Below are positions 45,648-54,414 of a stretch of 64,000 bases of DNA, one piece after another; the first letter of the stretch is position 1, and the number at the start of each line of letters is the position of its first letter. The notes under the pieces were generated by a model, which did no database searches, was not told the DNA's origin, and saw nothing but the letters and a program-made list of their open reading frames with translations. This DNA is from Muriicola sp. Z0-33 (GTDB lineage: Bacteria; Bacteroidota; Bacteroidia; Flavobacteriales; Flavobacteriaceae): NCBI RefSeq assembly GCF_026126425.1, contig NZ_JAFMPW010000002.1, forward strand, positions 558,001 through 622,000, written 5' to 3'. The translations under genes were made by a program, and so were the position numbers.

Positions 45648-47267
45648 TTAATTTCCGCTAACCAATTTAAACAACTCCTTGTCTAGTTGTGGCTTTACCA
45701 TACTTGTATTATCAAAATGCATGGTAGCCGTATTATCGCTATTATAAGCCGGCCATTCTGGCAAGCCCACATGATTAGGATTTCCTGTTTTAGCAAAATT
45801 TATCCATGCCTGGCTCATCTTGTCTGCCAGTTCATGAGCCTGCTTTCCACCGCCCGTCATATGATTGGCAAGATCTATATTATCAAAAACGAAAGGCAAT
45901 TCCATACAATGCAAGGCCTTGTATCTGCCATCAAAAACAGGAGATTGCCAGGTAAACAAATACATATAAACCTCGGCCCCTCCTTCTAAGGAAGATTTTT
46001 GATTTGCCTGAACCACTGCACCAGGCCGGAACATCAGGTCTACATCTATCAGGTCTTTTGCCGCCGTATCATCAGGATACGCTTTCTTTACAGCCGCAAT
46101 ATAGGCATCGGCCTTATCTTTATACTGTTCTTTTATATGTGCCATAATGGTTTCGTCAGAGGCACCGACAAAACGCAGATTGGGAAAAGGAGCAAATTCG
46201 TTCTTTACAGTGCCAATAAGCAGCGGTACATCTTTTGAAAGTTCAAGGGCTTCATCTGAAGCCATCTGATAGGGTAAATCTTCCCCATCAACACTTGGGC
46301 CCCAACCCAGACCAAAGCCCATAACAGGTTTTCCTGCGGCTTTCATTTTAGTCTCTATATTTTTAAGCGCTTTTGTACCGGCATCGGCCAGGGCACTAAA
46401 AGGAATATTTTGCAGGCTATCTACCTGGGTGGCATCCAGGCCTAAAATGGCCAGGGTTTCCGCCGCAATCGCAGCAGTATCCTCTTTCTCCAGAATACCT
46501 CCCCTAAAAGATCCACTTTGGTTAATGGCTTTATGAAACAGCCCGTTTGCCCTGGGCATCGCCATAAGGGTATTTACTTTGGCCCCTCCTCCAGACTGGC
46601 CATATATGGTTACATTTCCGGGGTCGCCACCAAAATTAGTTATGTTGTCTTGCACCCACTGCAACGCCAGGACCATATCTAAAATACTGTTATTGGCAGA
46701 ATGTTTGTACTTGTCTCCATAGGCTGCCAAATCCAGGAACCCAAGAACATTAAGTCTGTGGTTGATAGAGACCACTACAACATCGCCTTTTTTACTTAGG
46801 TTTTCGCCGTCATAAGAAGGCAACTCATGGCTTGAACCTGCGGTAAACCCTCCACCGTGGATCCAGAATAATACCGGTCTTTTTTTGCCATCACTAATCC
46901 CGGGGGTCCAAACATTTATACTCAAACAATCCTCATTAGTATAGCCCCAGTCATGGTCAAATACAAACTCGGGCTCATCCATCACTGTGGTTGTAGGTGT
47001 AAGCAATGGTGCTACAGGACCATAGGTGGTAGAACTCCGGATCCCTTCCCAGGAATCCGGTGGTACAGCAGCCTCAAATCGCTTAGCCTGACCATAGGGT
47101 ATGCCTTTATAGGTGTAGATATTATTGTGAATATACCCCCTCACTTTCCCATTCGCCGTGCTGGTAACGGCAATGTCTGCCCCGGTGATTATTTCGTCTT
47201 GTGCCTGAACATTAGCCGCTATTGATACAAATGTTATTATCGCTATGAACTTGAAATATTCTTTCAT
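45648..47267 (-). CDS. Exported type-B carboxylesterase
   Basis: A 539-residue carboxylesterase/lipase (COesterase family). Signal peptide 1-22 with cleavage near NVQA-QDE. Family marks: TYKGIPYGQA, EDCLSINVWTP, WIHGGGFTAGSS (oxyanion hole), nucleophile Ser225 in YGQSGGGAKV and the late His in ALHCMELPFVFDN. It hydrolyses carboxylic esters in the periplasm. Last gene of a minus-strand set with an isomerase-like gene and a Nudix regulator, so it may remove acyl groups from the glycan handled by this cluster (inference). Confidence 0.9.
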   Translation of the reverse strand: MKEYFKFIAIITFVSIAANVQAQDEIITGADIAVTSTANGKVRGYIHNNIYTYKGIPYGQAKRFEAAVPPDSWEGIRSSTTYGPVAPLLTPTTTVMDEPEFVFDHDWGYTNEDCLSINVWTPGISDGKKRPVLFWIHGGGFTAGSSHELPSYDGENLSKKGDVVVVSINHRLNVLGFLDLAAYGDKYKHSANNSILDMVLALQWVQDNITNFGGDPGNVTIYGQSGGGAKVNTLMAMPRANGLFHKAINQSGSFRGGILEKEDTAAIAAETLAILGLDATQVDSLQNIPFSALADAGTKALKNIETKMKAAGKPVMGFGLGWGPSVDGEDLPYQMASDEALELSKDVPLLIGTVKNEFAPFPNLRFVGASDETIMAHIKEQYKDKADAYIAAVKKAYPDDTAAKDLIDVDLMFRPGAVVQANQKSSLEGGAEVYMYLFTWQSPVFDGRYKALHCMELPFVFDNIDLANHMTGGGKQAHELADKMSQAWINFAKTGNPNHVGLPEWPAYNSDNTATMHFDNTSMVKPQLDKELFKLVSGN

Positions 47268-47293
47268 CTTTCTATTATTGAGGTCTGTAATTA

Positions 47294-48169
47294 TTAGTTA
47301 AATCCTATTTTCTTAATGCCTTTATGACTTACCTTGATGGCCTCCAGAGGCTCCATAGTAAAGGTCCTGTCTTGCTCTACCATATAATACTTCATACCCG
47401 AAAGCTCTTTCTGTGCTAAAATTCGGCCGAAATCAATGGTCCCATTCCCTACCGGGGCAAATTTGCCTTCACTGTCCATGTCCTTGACATGCCACATTTT
47501 AAAACGGCCAGGGTACTTCTCAAAATAGGCCAAAGGATCGGCCCCGGCCTTAGTCACCCAAAAGAGGTCCATCTGAAAATTCACAATTTCGGGATCTGTA
47601 TTTTCCAATAAATAGTCTATGGTTACTACACCATCTTTATCTTTTACAAACTCAAAATCATGATTGTGGTAGAGCAGTTGAAGTCCGGCCTTCTTAGCTT
47701 TTTTACCTAATGTTGTAAGTATCTCAGCTAAATTTTCAGCTCCACCGGTCATTCCCATCGTCCTGTTCTCCGCATTAAATTTAAAAAGCCCCATGGGCGG
47801 TACCGGGATCACAAAATACTTGAAACCGGCAGCTTTGACGTTTGCCATCATTGCATCCGCATTTTCTAGTGTTACACTTCCCTGATGTGTACTTATAGGC
47901 GTTAATCCTATACCTTCTACATAGGCTTTAAATGCTTCGGGGGCCATATTATAAAACTTACCATCCTTATAGCCGGCAGCTTCCAGATTTTTATATCCGG
48001 CATCTGCAACCGCCTTCAGGGTGGTTTTGGCATCCTGCCCCATCGCATCGCGCACAGTATACAGCGCAAGGCCGCCAAATTTTTCCTGAGCATTGAGGGT
48101 ATAAACACTAATAAGTATCATAGCAAAGAATGCCCTGCTGATCATTTTTTTAATTGTTGATTTTTTCAT
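47294..48169 (-). CDS. Exported sugar isomerase/epimerase-like TIM-barrel protein
   Basis: A 291-residue xylose-isomerase-like TIM barrel (AP_endonuc_2 family). Signal peptide about 1-27 (FFAMILISVYTLNAQ). Barrel motifs: LALYTVRDAMGQ, ISTHQGS, YHNHDFEF, FQMDLFW and MWHVKDMD, with His/Asp/Glu positions that would hold a divalent metal. Export makes a phosphorylated substrate unlikely; related exported proteins have been linked to 3-keto-sugar chemistry (family-level knowledge, not shown here). 12 bases after the regulator gene and 26 bases before the esterase, so co-transcribed. Confidence 0.83.
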   Translation of the reverse strand: MKKSTIKKMISRAFFAMILISVYTLNAQEKFGGLALYTVRDAMGQDAKTTLKAVADAGYKNLEAAGYKDGKFYNMAPEAFKAYVEGIGLTPISTHQGSVTLENADAMMANVKAAGFKYFVIPVPPMGLFKFNAENRTMGMTGGAENLAEILTTLGKKAKKAGLQLLYHNHDFEFVKDKDGVVTIDYLLENTDPEIVNFQMDLFWVTKAGADPLAYFEKYPGRFKMWHVKDMDSEGKFAPVGNGTIDFGRILAQKELSGMKYYMVEQDRTFTMEPLEAIKVSHKGIKKIGFN

Positions 48170-48181
48170 CTTAACTGTCTA

Positions 48182-48928
48182 TTAAAGTTGTTTAATGTTA
48201 TCTGTATTACTTGATTTGAAGCTGTATAAATAGGGCGCCTTATGGGCTTTCCCCTGAAAAAGCTTTTCGTGCCTGTCTAAAATATTCATGCCCAAAAGGC
48301 GACGTTGAAAAGTGGTTCGGCGCAAATCCTCCCCGAGAATAACTTCGTAAACCCGTTGCAACTGTTTCATGGTAAACTTGGACGGCAGTAAATTCATACC
48401 CACCAATTTCTTTTCGAGATTATTCCGCAACACCTCTAAGGCGGTTGCTACAATCTGCCGATGATCCATCATCAAAGGTGGAAGCTCATCAATGGCATAC
48501 CAGTTTATGCTATCGGAAAGCGCATCCGGTATAGGCACTACCTTTTCATAATTTATTAAAGCGTAATAGGCAATGGAAAGAAACCTGTCTAGCATCCATT
48601 CATGGTCTTTTATATCAAGTCCGTTCTTTTCCAGTATACGTCTCATGGCCCTGGCATCCGATCTTTTTAATCCCCCAAAAGTGTGGAATTGTTCCAGATA
48701 AATATGGTCTAAACCAGTACGTTCCTTTAAACCCCTTTTAACCGCGTCATCCAAACTTTCATTGCGCCGTACAAAACCACCGGGCAAGGCAAATAAGCCG
48801 GTATTGTGGTATTCCAGAATTAGGATTTTGAGCTGTTCCCCGTTAAAACCAAAAATAACAGAGTCATATGAGAGGTTCTCTATAAACTCCTCACGATTAA
48901 GACCTTTGGATATTTTTTTCGGACTCAA
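48182..48928 (-). CDS. NrtR-family (Nudix plus winged helix) sugar-responsive regulator
   Basis: A 248-residue regulator. An N-terminal Nudix-fold domain is followed by a C-terminal winged helix (SKFTMKQLQRVYEVILGEDLRRTTFQRRLLGMNIL). The Nudix box reads GGFVRRNESLDDAVKRGLKERTG: the catalytic REUxEE is RGLKER, so hydrolase activity is probably lost and the domain only binds a ligand. Members in Bacteroides (e.g. AraR) control sugar catabolism. The start must be TTG at 48928; no in-frame ATG precedes the Nudix domain and a stop lies just upstream. Divergent from a sulfatase, with inverted repeats between them that look like its operators. Confidence 0.88.
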   Translation of the reverse strand: MSPKKISKGLNREEFIENLSYDSVIFGFNGEQLKILILEYHNTGLFALPGGFVRRNESLDDAVKRGLKERTGLDHIYLEQFHTFGGLKRSDARAMRRILEKNGLDIKDHEWMLDRFLSIAYYALINYEKVVPIPDALSDSINWYAIDELPPLMMDHRQIVATALEVLRNNLEKKLVGMNLLPSKFTMKQLQRVYEVILGEDLRRTTFQRRLLGMNILDRHEKLFQGKAHKAPYLYSFKSSNTDNIKQL

Positions 48929-48969
48929 TTTGTATTTTTTTTCAAATAAAGAACAAAACGATAAGAAAT

Positions 48970-49000
48970 CAAAGTATTATTGTAACAAAATGAGACAATA
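48970..49000 (-). promoter_or_regulatory. Promoter with overlapping inverted-repeat operator for the Nudix regulator
   Basis: On the minus strand: TTG (plus 48996-48998), a 19-base spacer, then TACTTTG (plus 48970-48976), one base short of the consensus box. A 6-bp inverted repeat, TATTGT / ACAATA with an 11-base spacer (48978-49000), fills the gap between the two boxes, ideal for autorepression. Confidence 0.45.
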
Positions 49001-49021
49001 GGATAAATTCTCCAAATTATC

Positions 49022-49052
49022 AAGGTAATTAGTAGACTATTTTGATTACCTT
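49022..49052. promoter_or_regulatory. Inverted repeat, likely operator in divergent region
   Basis: Perfect 8-bp arms AAGGTAAT and ATTACCTT separated by 15 bases, centred about midway between the regulator and sulfatase starts. Arm spacing of about two helical turns fits a dimeric winged-helix regulator. Confidence 0.45.
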
Positions 49053-49053
49053 C

Positions 49054-49069
49054 ATCACTTGAGTGTGAT
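49054..49069. promoter_or_regulatory. Small inverted repeat upstream of the sulfatase gene
   Basis: ATCAC-TTGAGT-GTGAT, 5-bp arms, ending 23 bases before the sulfatase ATG. Possible second operator site; short enough to be chance. Confidence 0.25.
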
Positions 49070-49092
49070 AAGTTAATTACAATTTCCGACCA

Positions 49093-50772
49093 ATGAATTC
49101 ATCCATAAAGTTATTATGCCTCGTTTTAATTGTTGTATTGGCAGCCTGCAGTGACCAAGACCAGGAAGTAGCCAAAAGGCCTAACATTATATTTATCATG
49201 TCTGACGATCATGCCTACCAGGCCATCTCGGCTTATGATGACAAACTCCTTCAGACTCCTAATATCGATAGGATTGCAAAAATGGGGATGCTCTTTACCA
49301 ATGCCAGTGTAACCAATTCTATCTGTGCCCCTTCCCGGGCGACCATCCTGACCGGCAAACATTCTCATATCAATGGTAAGATTGATAACCATTTTCCGTT
49401 CGATACCACCAATATTACCTTCCCTCAAATACTAAAAAAATCTGGATATCAAACTGCCATGTTCGGGAAATTGCATTTCGGAAATAACCCCAAAGGGTTT
49501 GATCAGTTTAAAATATTGCCCGGACAAGGTGCTTATTACAATCCCGACTTTATAACCAAGGATGAAGGGAGAGTTAATTTCAAGGGGTATGTAACGGATA
49601 TCATTACTGATATGACCCTGGACTGGCTAAAAAATGAACGCAAACCCGAAGATCCGTTTATGCTAATGTACCTGCACAAAGCACCGCACAGGTCATGGAT
49701 TATGGCAGAGCGCCATATGGAAGAGTTCACCAACACCACCTTCCCTGAACCCGAGACCTTGTTTGATGATTATAGCAGCAGACCTGCAGCCAGGGAGGCA
49801 GAAATGAGCATCCTTAATCACCTGAGCTGGGCAGGGGATTCAAAAATTTCACCCGAAACAATGGATGAAATGAATTTACCAGAAATAGGCATCGATAAGC
49901 TCAGGTATAAATTTGGGATGGACCGCCTGGATAGTACCCAGCTTGCAAATTTCAACGCCTCTTATTCAAAAGTAAATGAGAAGCTCAAAGCAGCGTACCC
50001 TAACATGACCGAGGAAGACAAAATGAGATGGCGCTACCAGCGCTATATGCAAGATTACCTGGGTACCATTAAAGCGGTTGATGAAAACGTGGGCAGGCTG
50101 CTAGATTATCTGGAAGCCAATAATCTAATGGAAAATACCATAATTGTATATACCTCAGATCAGGGCTTCTACCTGGGCGAACACGGCTGGTTTGATAAGC
50201 GATTTGTTTATGATGAATCTTTTAAAACCCCTTTACTGGTTGCCTGGCCCGGAAAAATAGAAGCCGGCTCAACCTCAGACGAAATGGTGCAAAACCTGGA
50301 TTTTGCACAAACCTTCCTGGATGTTGCCGGGGTAGAACAACCCGAAGACATGCAGGGCGAAAGCCTGGTTCCCATCCTTACCGGGCAAATGGAAAATTGG
50401 GAAAGGGAGGCTGTATATTATCATTACTATGAATATCCGGCAGAACACATGGTGAACCGGCATTATGCCATCGTCACCAAGGAGTTTAAACTAATTCATT
50501 ATTATTTTGACCTGAACTATTGGGAACTGATAGACCGTCGTAAAGATCCCCGGGAACTCACCAATGTATATGACGACCCTGCCTATGCCGATGTAAAAGA
50601 AAAGTTGCATAAGGAACTGGAAGAAATTCGCAAGAAATATGGCGACAGTGATGAATTAAATCAACACTATATAGACATCTTCATGAAAGATGTGGAAGAG
50701 AACGGAATTTTTGGGGTAAATAAAGAAAAACTACAACAAATCATTGATAAGCGAAACAAGGCAATGCCCTAA
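49093..50772 (+). CDS. Family S1 sulfatase, lipoprotein
   Basis: A 559-residue formylglycine sulfatase. Lipobox LAAC (Cys19). Catalytic C78-A-P-S-R; metal ligands SDDH (38-39) and the DQ of TSDQGFYLGEHGWFDKR; GKLHFG and HKAPHRSW supply Lys/His. Extra length between the two halves (about 210-320) and the C-terminal DLNYWELIDRRKDPRELTNVYDD resemble mucin-desulfating / N-acetylglucosamine-6-sulfatase-type S1 members. It is divergent from the Nudix regulator across shared inverted repeats and is followed 83 bases on by GH117, so both are probably induced together by a glycan product. Sulfate position unknown. Confidence 0.92.
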   Translation: MNSSIKLLCLVLIVVLAACSDQDQEVAKRPNIIFIMSDDHAYQAISAYDDKLLQTPNIDRIAKMGMLFTNASVTNSICAPSRATILTGKHSHINGKIDNHFPFDTTNITFPQILKKSGYQTAMFGKLHFGNNPKGFDQFKILPGQGAYYNPDFITKDEGRVNFKGYVTDIITDMTLDWLKNERKPEDPFMLMYLHKAPHRSWIMAERHMEEFTNTTFPEPETLFDDYSSRPAAREAEMSILNHLSWAGDSKISPETMDEMNLPEIGIDKLRYKFGMDRLDSTQLANFNASYSKVNEKLKAAYPNMTEEDKMRWRYQRYMQDYLGTIKAVDENVGRLLDYLEANNLMENTIIVYTSDQGFYLGEHGWFDKRFVYDESFKTPLLVAWPGKIEAGSTSDEMVQNLDFAQTFLDVAGVEQPEDMQGESLVPILTGQMENWEREAVYYHYYEYPAEHMVNRHYAIVTKEFKLIHYYFDLNYWELIDRRKDPRELTNVYDDPAYADVKEKLHKELEEIRKKYGDSDELNQHYIDIFMKDVEENGIFGVNKEKLQQIIDKRNKAMP

Positions 50773-50855
50773 AAGACAGCAATTTGGATAAATTTAAATT
50801 CTATTGCTCCTGGAGTTCAACCAAGGTGGGATTAATCTTAAAATAAACACTAAGA

Positions 50856-52082
50856 ATGAAAAATGTCCTCAGCATTATATATTTGATTTCTCTTATTTTG
50901 ATCGTATGCTGTAATCCATCCCCTGATACTTCAAAAGAAAGTAACAATAATTCTTATAAAGAAAGGGTTGAGGAGATCTCAGAGGAACAAATAGATCATC
51001 TTGGCATCACTAATAAAAAATATCTAAGCGCAGCTTCAAAAAGGGCTTTAAAATGGCCAGCCATAGGCAATGAATGGTTTATTGAATTTAGTAAACCTGA
51101 ACCACTTAAGGGCGATTTGGCTTATGAAAGTGGGGTTGTTCGCAGGGACCCCAGCGCAATGATCATGGAAAATGGCAAGTACTATGTCTGGTATTCAAAA
51201 AGTTTGGGCCCTACACAGGGTTTTGGCGGAGACATCGACAATGATAAGGTTTTTCCCTGGGATCGATGTGATATTTGGTATGCCACTTCTGAAGACGGCA
51301 TTAATTGGAAAGAAGAAGGGATCGCTGTTGCACGCGGTGAAGATGGTGAATATGACGACCGCTCTGTCTTCACGGTAGAGATCATGAAATTTGAGGATAA
51401 GTATTACCTGTGCTACCAGACGGTAAAGTCGCCTTATACCGTTCGCGTTAAAAACCAGGTGGGCCTTGCCTGGGCAGATTCGCCGGACGGCCCCTGGATA
51501 AAAAGCAAAGAACCAATATTAAGTCCGGCAGATAACGGTGTTTGGAAGGGGGAAGAACAAAACAGATTTCTTGTTGAAAAGAAGGGTGATTTCGACAGTC
51601 ATAAGGTCCATGACCCCTGTATCCTTCCTTACCGGGGCAAATTCTATCTTTACTATAAAGGAGAACAAATGGGCGAACAGATCACCTTTGGCGGGCGTCA
51701 GATAAGACATGGGGTTGCTATTGCAGATCATCCTGAAGGTCCTTATGTGAAATCTCCATACAACCCTATTAGTAATAGCGGTCATGAAATATGTGTCTGG
51801 CCTTATAATGGGGGAATTGCATCCCTGATAACAACAGATGGGCCAGAAAAAAACACCATACAATGGGCTCCTGACGGTATTAATTTCGAAATTATGTCGT
51901 CTATAAAAGATGCCCCTCATGCCATTGGATTAAACAGGGCAGTGGATAATGAAATTGAACCAACATCCATTCTACGATTGGGACTGACACATGTTTATAA
52001 CAATCCCGATGAACAGAGCATTATGCGATTTACCTCCAGGCGAAGAACGTCTCATACAGCAAAAGGGGAAGCTTCAGAATAG
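50856..52082 (+). CDS. GH117-family hydrolase (3,6-anhydro-galactosidase type)
   Basis: A 408-residue five-bladed beta-propeller with a lipoprotein-like leader (LILIVCC, Cys18/19). Long recognisable blocks of GH117: [72 protein letters not shown] and [15 protein letters not shown]. Asp98, Asp253 and His310/Glu311 sit where the Zobellia enzyme AhgA has Asp97, Asp252 and Glu310 (from memory), so the active site looks intact. Characterised members release 3,6-anhydro-L-galactose from neoagaro-oligosaccharides; other clades have no known activity. Which clade this is cannot be settled here. It lies downstream of a sulfatase, hinting at a sulfated red-algal galactan. Confidence 0.87.
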   Translation: MKNVLSIIYLISLILIVCCNPSPDTSKESNNNSYKERVEEISEEQIDHLGITNKKYLSAASKRALKWPAIGNEWFIEFSKPEPLKGDLAYESGVVRRDPSAMIMENGKYYVWYSKSLGPTQGFGGDIDNDKVFPWDRCDIWYATSEDGINWKEEGIAVARGEDGEYDDRSVFTVEIMKFEDKYYLCYQTVKSPYTVRVKNQVGLAWADSPDGPWIKSKEPILSPADNGVWKGEEQNRFLVEKKGDFDSHKVHDPCILPYRGKFYLYYKGEQMGEQITFGGRQIRHGVAIADHPEGPYVKSPYNPISNSGHEICVWPYNGGIASLITTDGPEKNTIQWAPDGINFEIMSSIKDAPHAIGLNRAVDNEIEPTSILRLGLTHVYNNPDEQSIMRFTSRRRTSHTAKGEASE

Positions 52083-52104
52083 CGGAACCCTGGTTTAGAG
52101 ATAT

Positions 52105-53562
52105 TTAGTGTGAAGTAGAAAACTCCTTCCTGAATTTGGAAAAGCCTGGCGCTATCCCATCTTTTTCAATATGTGCTAAAGCAGAAGCAATTGCCTCCTT
52201 TAATTGTGGAGTTTCTGTAAGATCTTCCCCCCAATACTCCCTATTTTGTAACACCTTATCTATTATAACTTTATAAGATTCAGATTCCCAAATGACACTT
52301 AAATTATTTACGATGGCCTTATTATCGTTTACAGGCAACACTTCCCCTTCCCAACTCCCTTTATAAAAGCGAATGAGACATGCAAAAGCATATACCAAAT
52401 GTATCGGGAGCCCTCTCCCCTCTTCTATGTATGTCAGAAGGCTTGGGAGTACCCTAACCTTAAATTTAGAAATGGAGTTCAGTGCAATGCTGGATAATTG
52501 ATGAACAATAAAAGGGTTCTTAAAACGGTCGAAGACCGCTGCTGCAAAAACCAGAAGTTCTTCCTGTTCCATATCTAAAGTGGGTATTACTTCGTCAACC
52601 ACCAGAGATCTGATAAATGCCCCTGTGAAGTTGTTATCCATGGTCTCTTTAACCGTTGTATTCCCATATAACAATGAAAAAGGAACCATTGCGGTATGTG
52701 CGCCATTAAGAATACGCACTTTCCTGGTTCGGAAAGGTTGCATATTATCCACAATTTTTACATCTAAATTGGCCTTGTGAAAAGGCAGCTTTTTCTTTAA
52801 TTGATCATCACCCTCAATCACCCACAAAAAAAAAGATTCAGCACTCACAATGAGCTGGTCCTCATAATCTAACTGGCTGTTGTACTGTGCAATCTGGTCT
52901 TTCGGATAACCAGGTACAATCCTGTCTACCAAAGTATTATGAAAACTGCAGGCTGCTTTAATCCATTCTTTAAAGTCCTCGGGCAGCTTCCATAATTTAA
53001 TGTAATCAATGATAATTTGCCTTAGGGTATCTGCATTATAGTTGATGAGTTCACAGGGGATAATGGTTAGTCCCTGCTCTCTGTCCCCATTAAAATGAGA
53101 ATATCTTTTAAACAAAAAAGCCGTCAATTTCCCCGGAAATGAGGTTGGCGGTGTCATCTCTAAAGTATCGGTGGCTACAAATGCTATCCCGGCTTCCGTG
53201 GTATTAGATACCACAAATTCCAGGTCCTCCTCTCTGGCCAGGGCCATAAAATTGTTGTAATCAGTATAAGGGTTTATAGCGGCCACAACATTGGTAATGA
53301 GTTCCTTTTCTTCAACTTCCCTCCCATTTTTGATTCCTTTGGTAAACAAGGTATACAGCCCGTCTTGCTCGTTCAGTTTAGCCACCATCCCCGTCTCAAT
53401 TGGCTGCACCACCGCTATGCCGGCATTAAAATCTACTTCCTGATTTAATTTTTGAAATGCCTGTTCTACAAAAGCCCTTAAAAAATTACCCTCTCCAAAT
53501 TGAATTACTTTTATGGGTAATGTTGTTTTAAGTCCTGTATTTTCCCTATTTATTCTTTGCAT
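52105..53562 (-). CDS. uxaB: Tagaturonate reductase (altronate oxidoreductase)
   Basis: A 485-residue NAD-dependent polyol/uronate dehydrogenase of the mannitol-dehydrogenase family. Close block-by-block match to E. coli UxaB: VIQFGEGNFLRAFVEQ, VVQPIETGM, VVSNTTEAGI, IIPCELINYNADTLR, TLVDRIVPGYP, RKVRILNGAHTAMVPF and KNPFIVHQLSSIALNSISKF. It reduces tagaturonate to altronate in galacturonate degradation. UxaC, UxaA and the kinase/aldolase steps are not in the window. Convergent with GH117 (22 bases between stops), so not in the same transcript. A uronic acid in the target polymer is one reading. Confidence 0.9.
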   Translation of the reverse strand: MQRINRENTGLKTTLPIKVIQFGEGNFLRAFVEQAFQKLNQEVDFNAGIAVVQPIETGMVAKLNEQDGLYTLFTKGIKNGREVEEKELITNVVAAINPYTDYNNFMALAREEDLEFVVSNTTEAGIAFVATDTLEMTPPTSFPGKLTAFLFKRYSHFNGDREQGLTIIPCELINYNADTLRQIIIDYIKLWKLPEDFKEWIKAACSFHNTLVDRIVPGYPKDQIAQYNSQLDYEDQLIVSAESFFLWVIEGDDQLKKKLPFHKANLDVKIVDNMQPFRTRKVRILNGAHTAMVPFSLLYGNTTVKETMDNNFTGAFIRSLVVDEVIPTLDMEQEELLVFAAAVFDRFKNPFIVHQLSSIALNSISKFKVRVLPSLLTYIEEGRGLPIHLVYAFACLIRFYKGSWEGEVLPVNDNKAIVNNLSVIWESESYKVIIDKVLQNREYWGEDLTETPQLKEAIASALAHIEKDGIAPGFSKFRKEFSTSH

Positions 53563-53782
53563 AAAATTTTTTGAATTCAGCGTCGAAACTAAAATATGGA
53601 CGCGACTGATGTGGTTTAGATAACTTAAGGTTTAAAGATACTAATCTCGACTCAAATTTAATTTGGAAAATGGGTCTTAACAGCACACTAATTAAATGGG
53701 TAATATATCTTTCGATCATTATTTAATCATTGATAAAATAACATTGCTGCATACCGCCCCTCTTTGTATCTTAGTCTAAAAT

Positions 53783-54379
53783 ATGAGCATGGTGATCTCG
53801 GATAAACTTGGGCAGGCGTTTCGGCTTTTTGATCTGGCAAACAGTGCAGATCCGAATTCCGAGGACTACCAGGGCGAAAGCTACCCAAAGGAAGTCCTTT
53901 ATGCCATGCGGATGACAGAAAAACTGAAAGCATTTGCACCAAATGCTTCTGAATCCCTGCAATTGGCCGCCCGTTGCCAGCACATTTGCCGATGGGAAAT
54001 CTCTAGAGATGCTTATGAAATGAACAGGACAGGCTACCTTAAATGGCGGCAAGCACTAAAAAAATTTCATGCCCAAAAGGCCAGCGAAATCCTAACGGAG
54101 GTGGGATATTCTGAGAACCTTATCAGGGAAGTCTGTATTTTGCTCGAAAAAAAGCAAATGAAGAAAAACCCGGATAGCCAGACCTTAGAAGATGTCATTT
54201 GCCTTGTTTTTTTGCAATACTACTTTGATCCGTTTGCTCAAAAACACGAGGAAAATAAAACCATAGACATCTTACAAAAAACCTGGCGAAAAATGTCTGA
54301 ACAAGGGCAGGAAGCAGCCCTGTCCCTGCCTCTTTCACAAGAAGCAATACATCTCATTAAAAAAGCGGAATTAACCTGA
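53783..54379 (+). CDS. DUF4202 family protein
   Basis: A 198-residue all-alpha protein of family DUF4202, function unknown. Blocks: FDLANSADPNSEDYQG, YPKEVLYAMRMTEKL, ARCQHICRWEISRDAYEMNRTGYLKWR, DVICLVFLQYYFDPF and a basic C-terminus. The His-containing ARCQHICRWEI and Asp/Glu residues recall HD-like metal sites, but no HD motif is explicit. It is 35 bases before the siroheme gene; this pairing suggests a role in sulfite/nitrite reductase cofactor supply or sulfur assimilation (inference from context). It starts at ATG 53783, with an internal ATG at codon 3. Confidence 0.8.
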   Translation: MSMVISDKLGQAFRLFDLANSADPNSEDYQGESYPKEVLYAMRMTEKLKAFAPNASESLQLAARCQHICRWEISRDAYEMNRTGYLKWRQALKKFHAQKASEILTEVGYSENLIREVCILLEKKQMKKNPDSQTLEDVICLVFLQYYFDPFAQKHEENKTIDILQKTWRKMSEQGQEAALSLPLSQEAIHLIKKAELT

Positions 54380-54414
54380 TGTGCCGGTTGATACTTTTCT
54401 AATAACTATTATAC

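Noticed and set aside
52105-53562. Mannitol dehydrogenase or fructuronate reductase
   Set aside because: The block pattern (FGEGNFLRAF, SNTTEAGI, ILNGAHTA) follows UxaB closely along the whole length.
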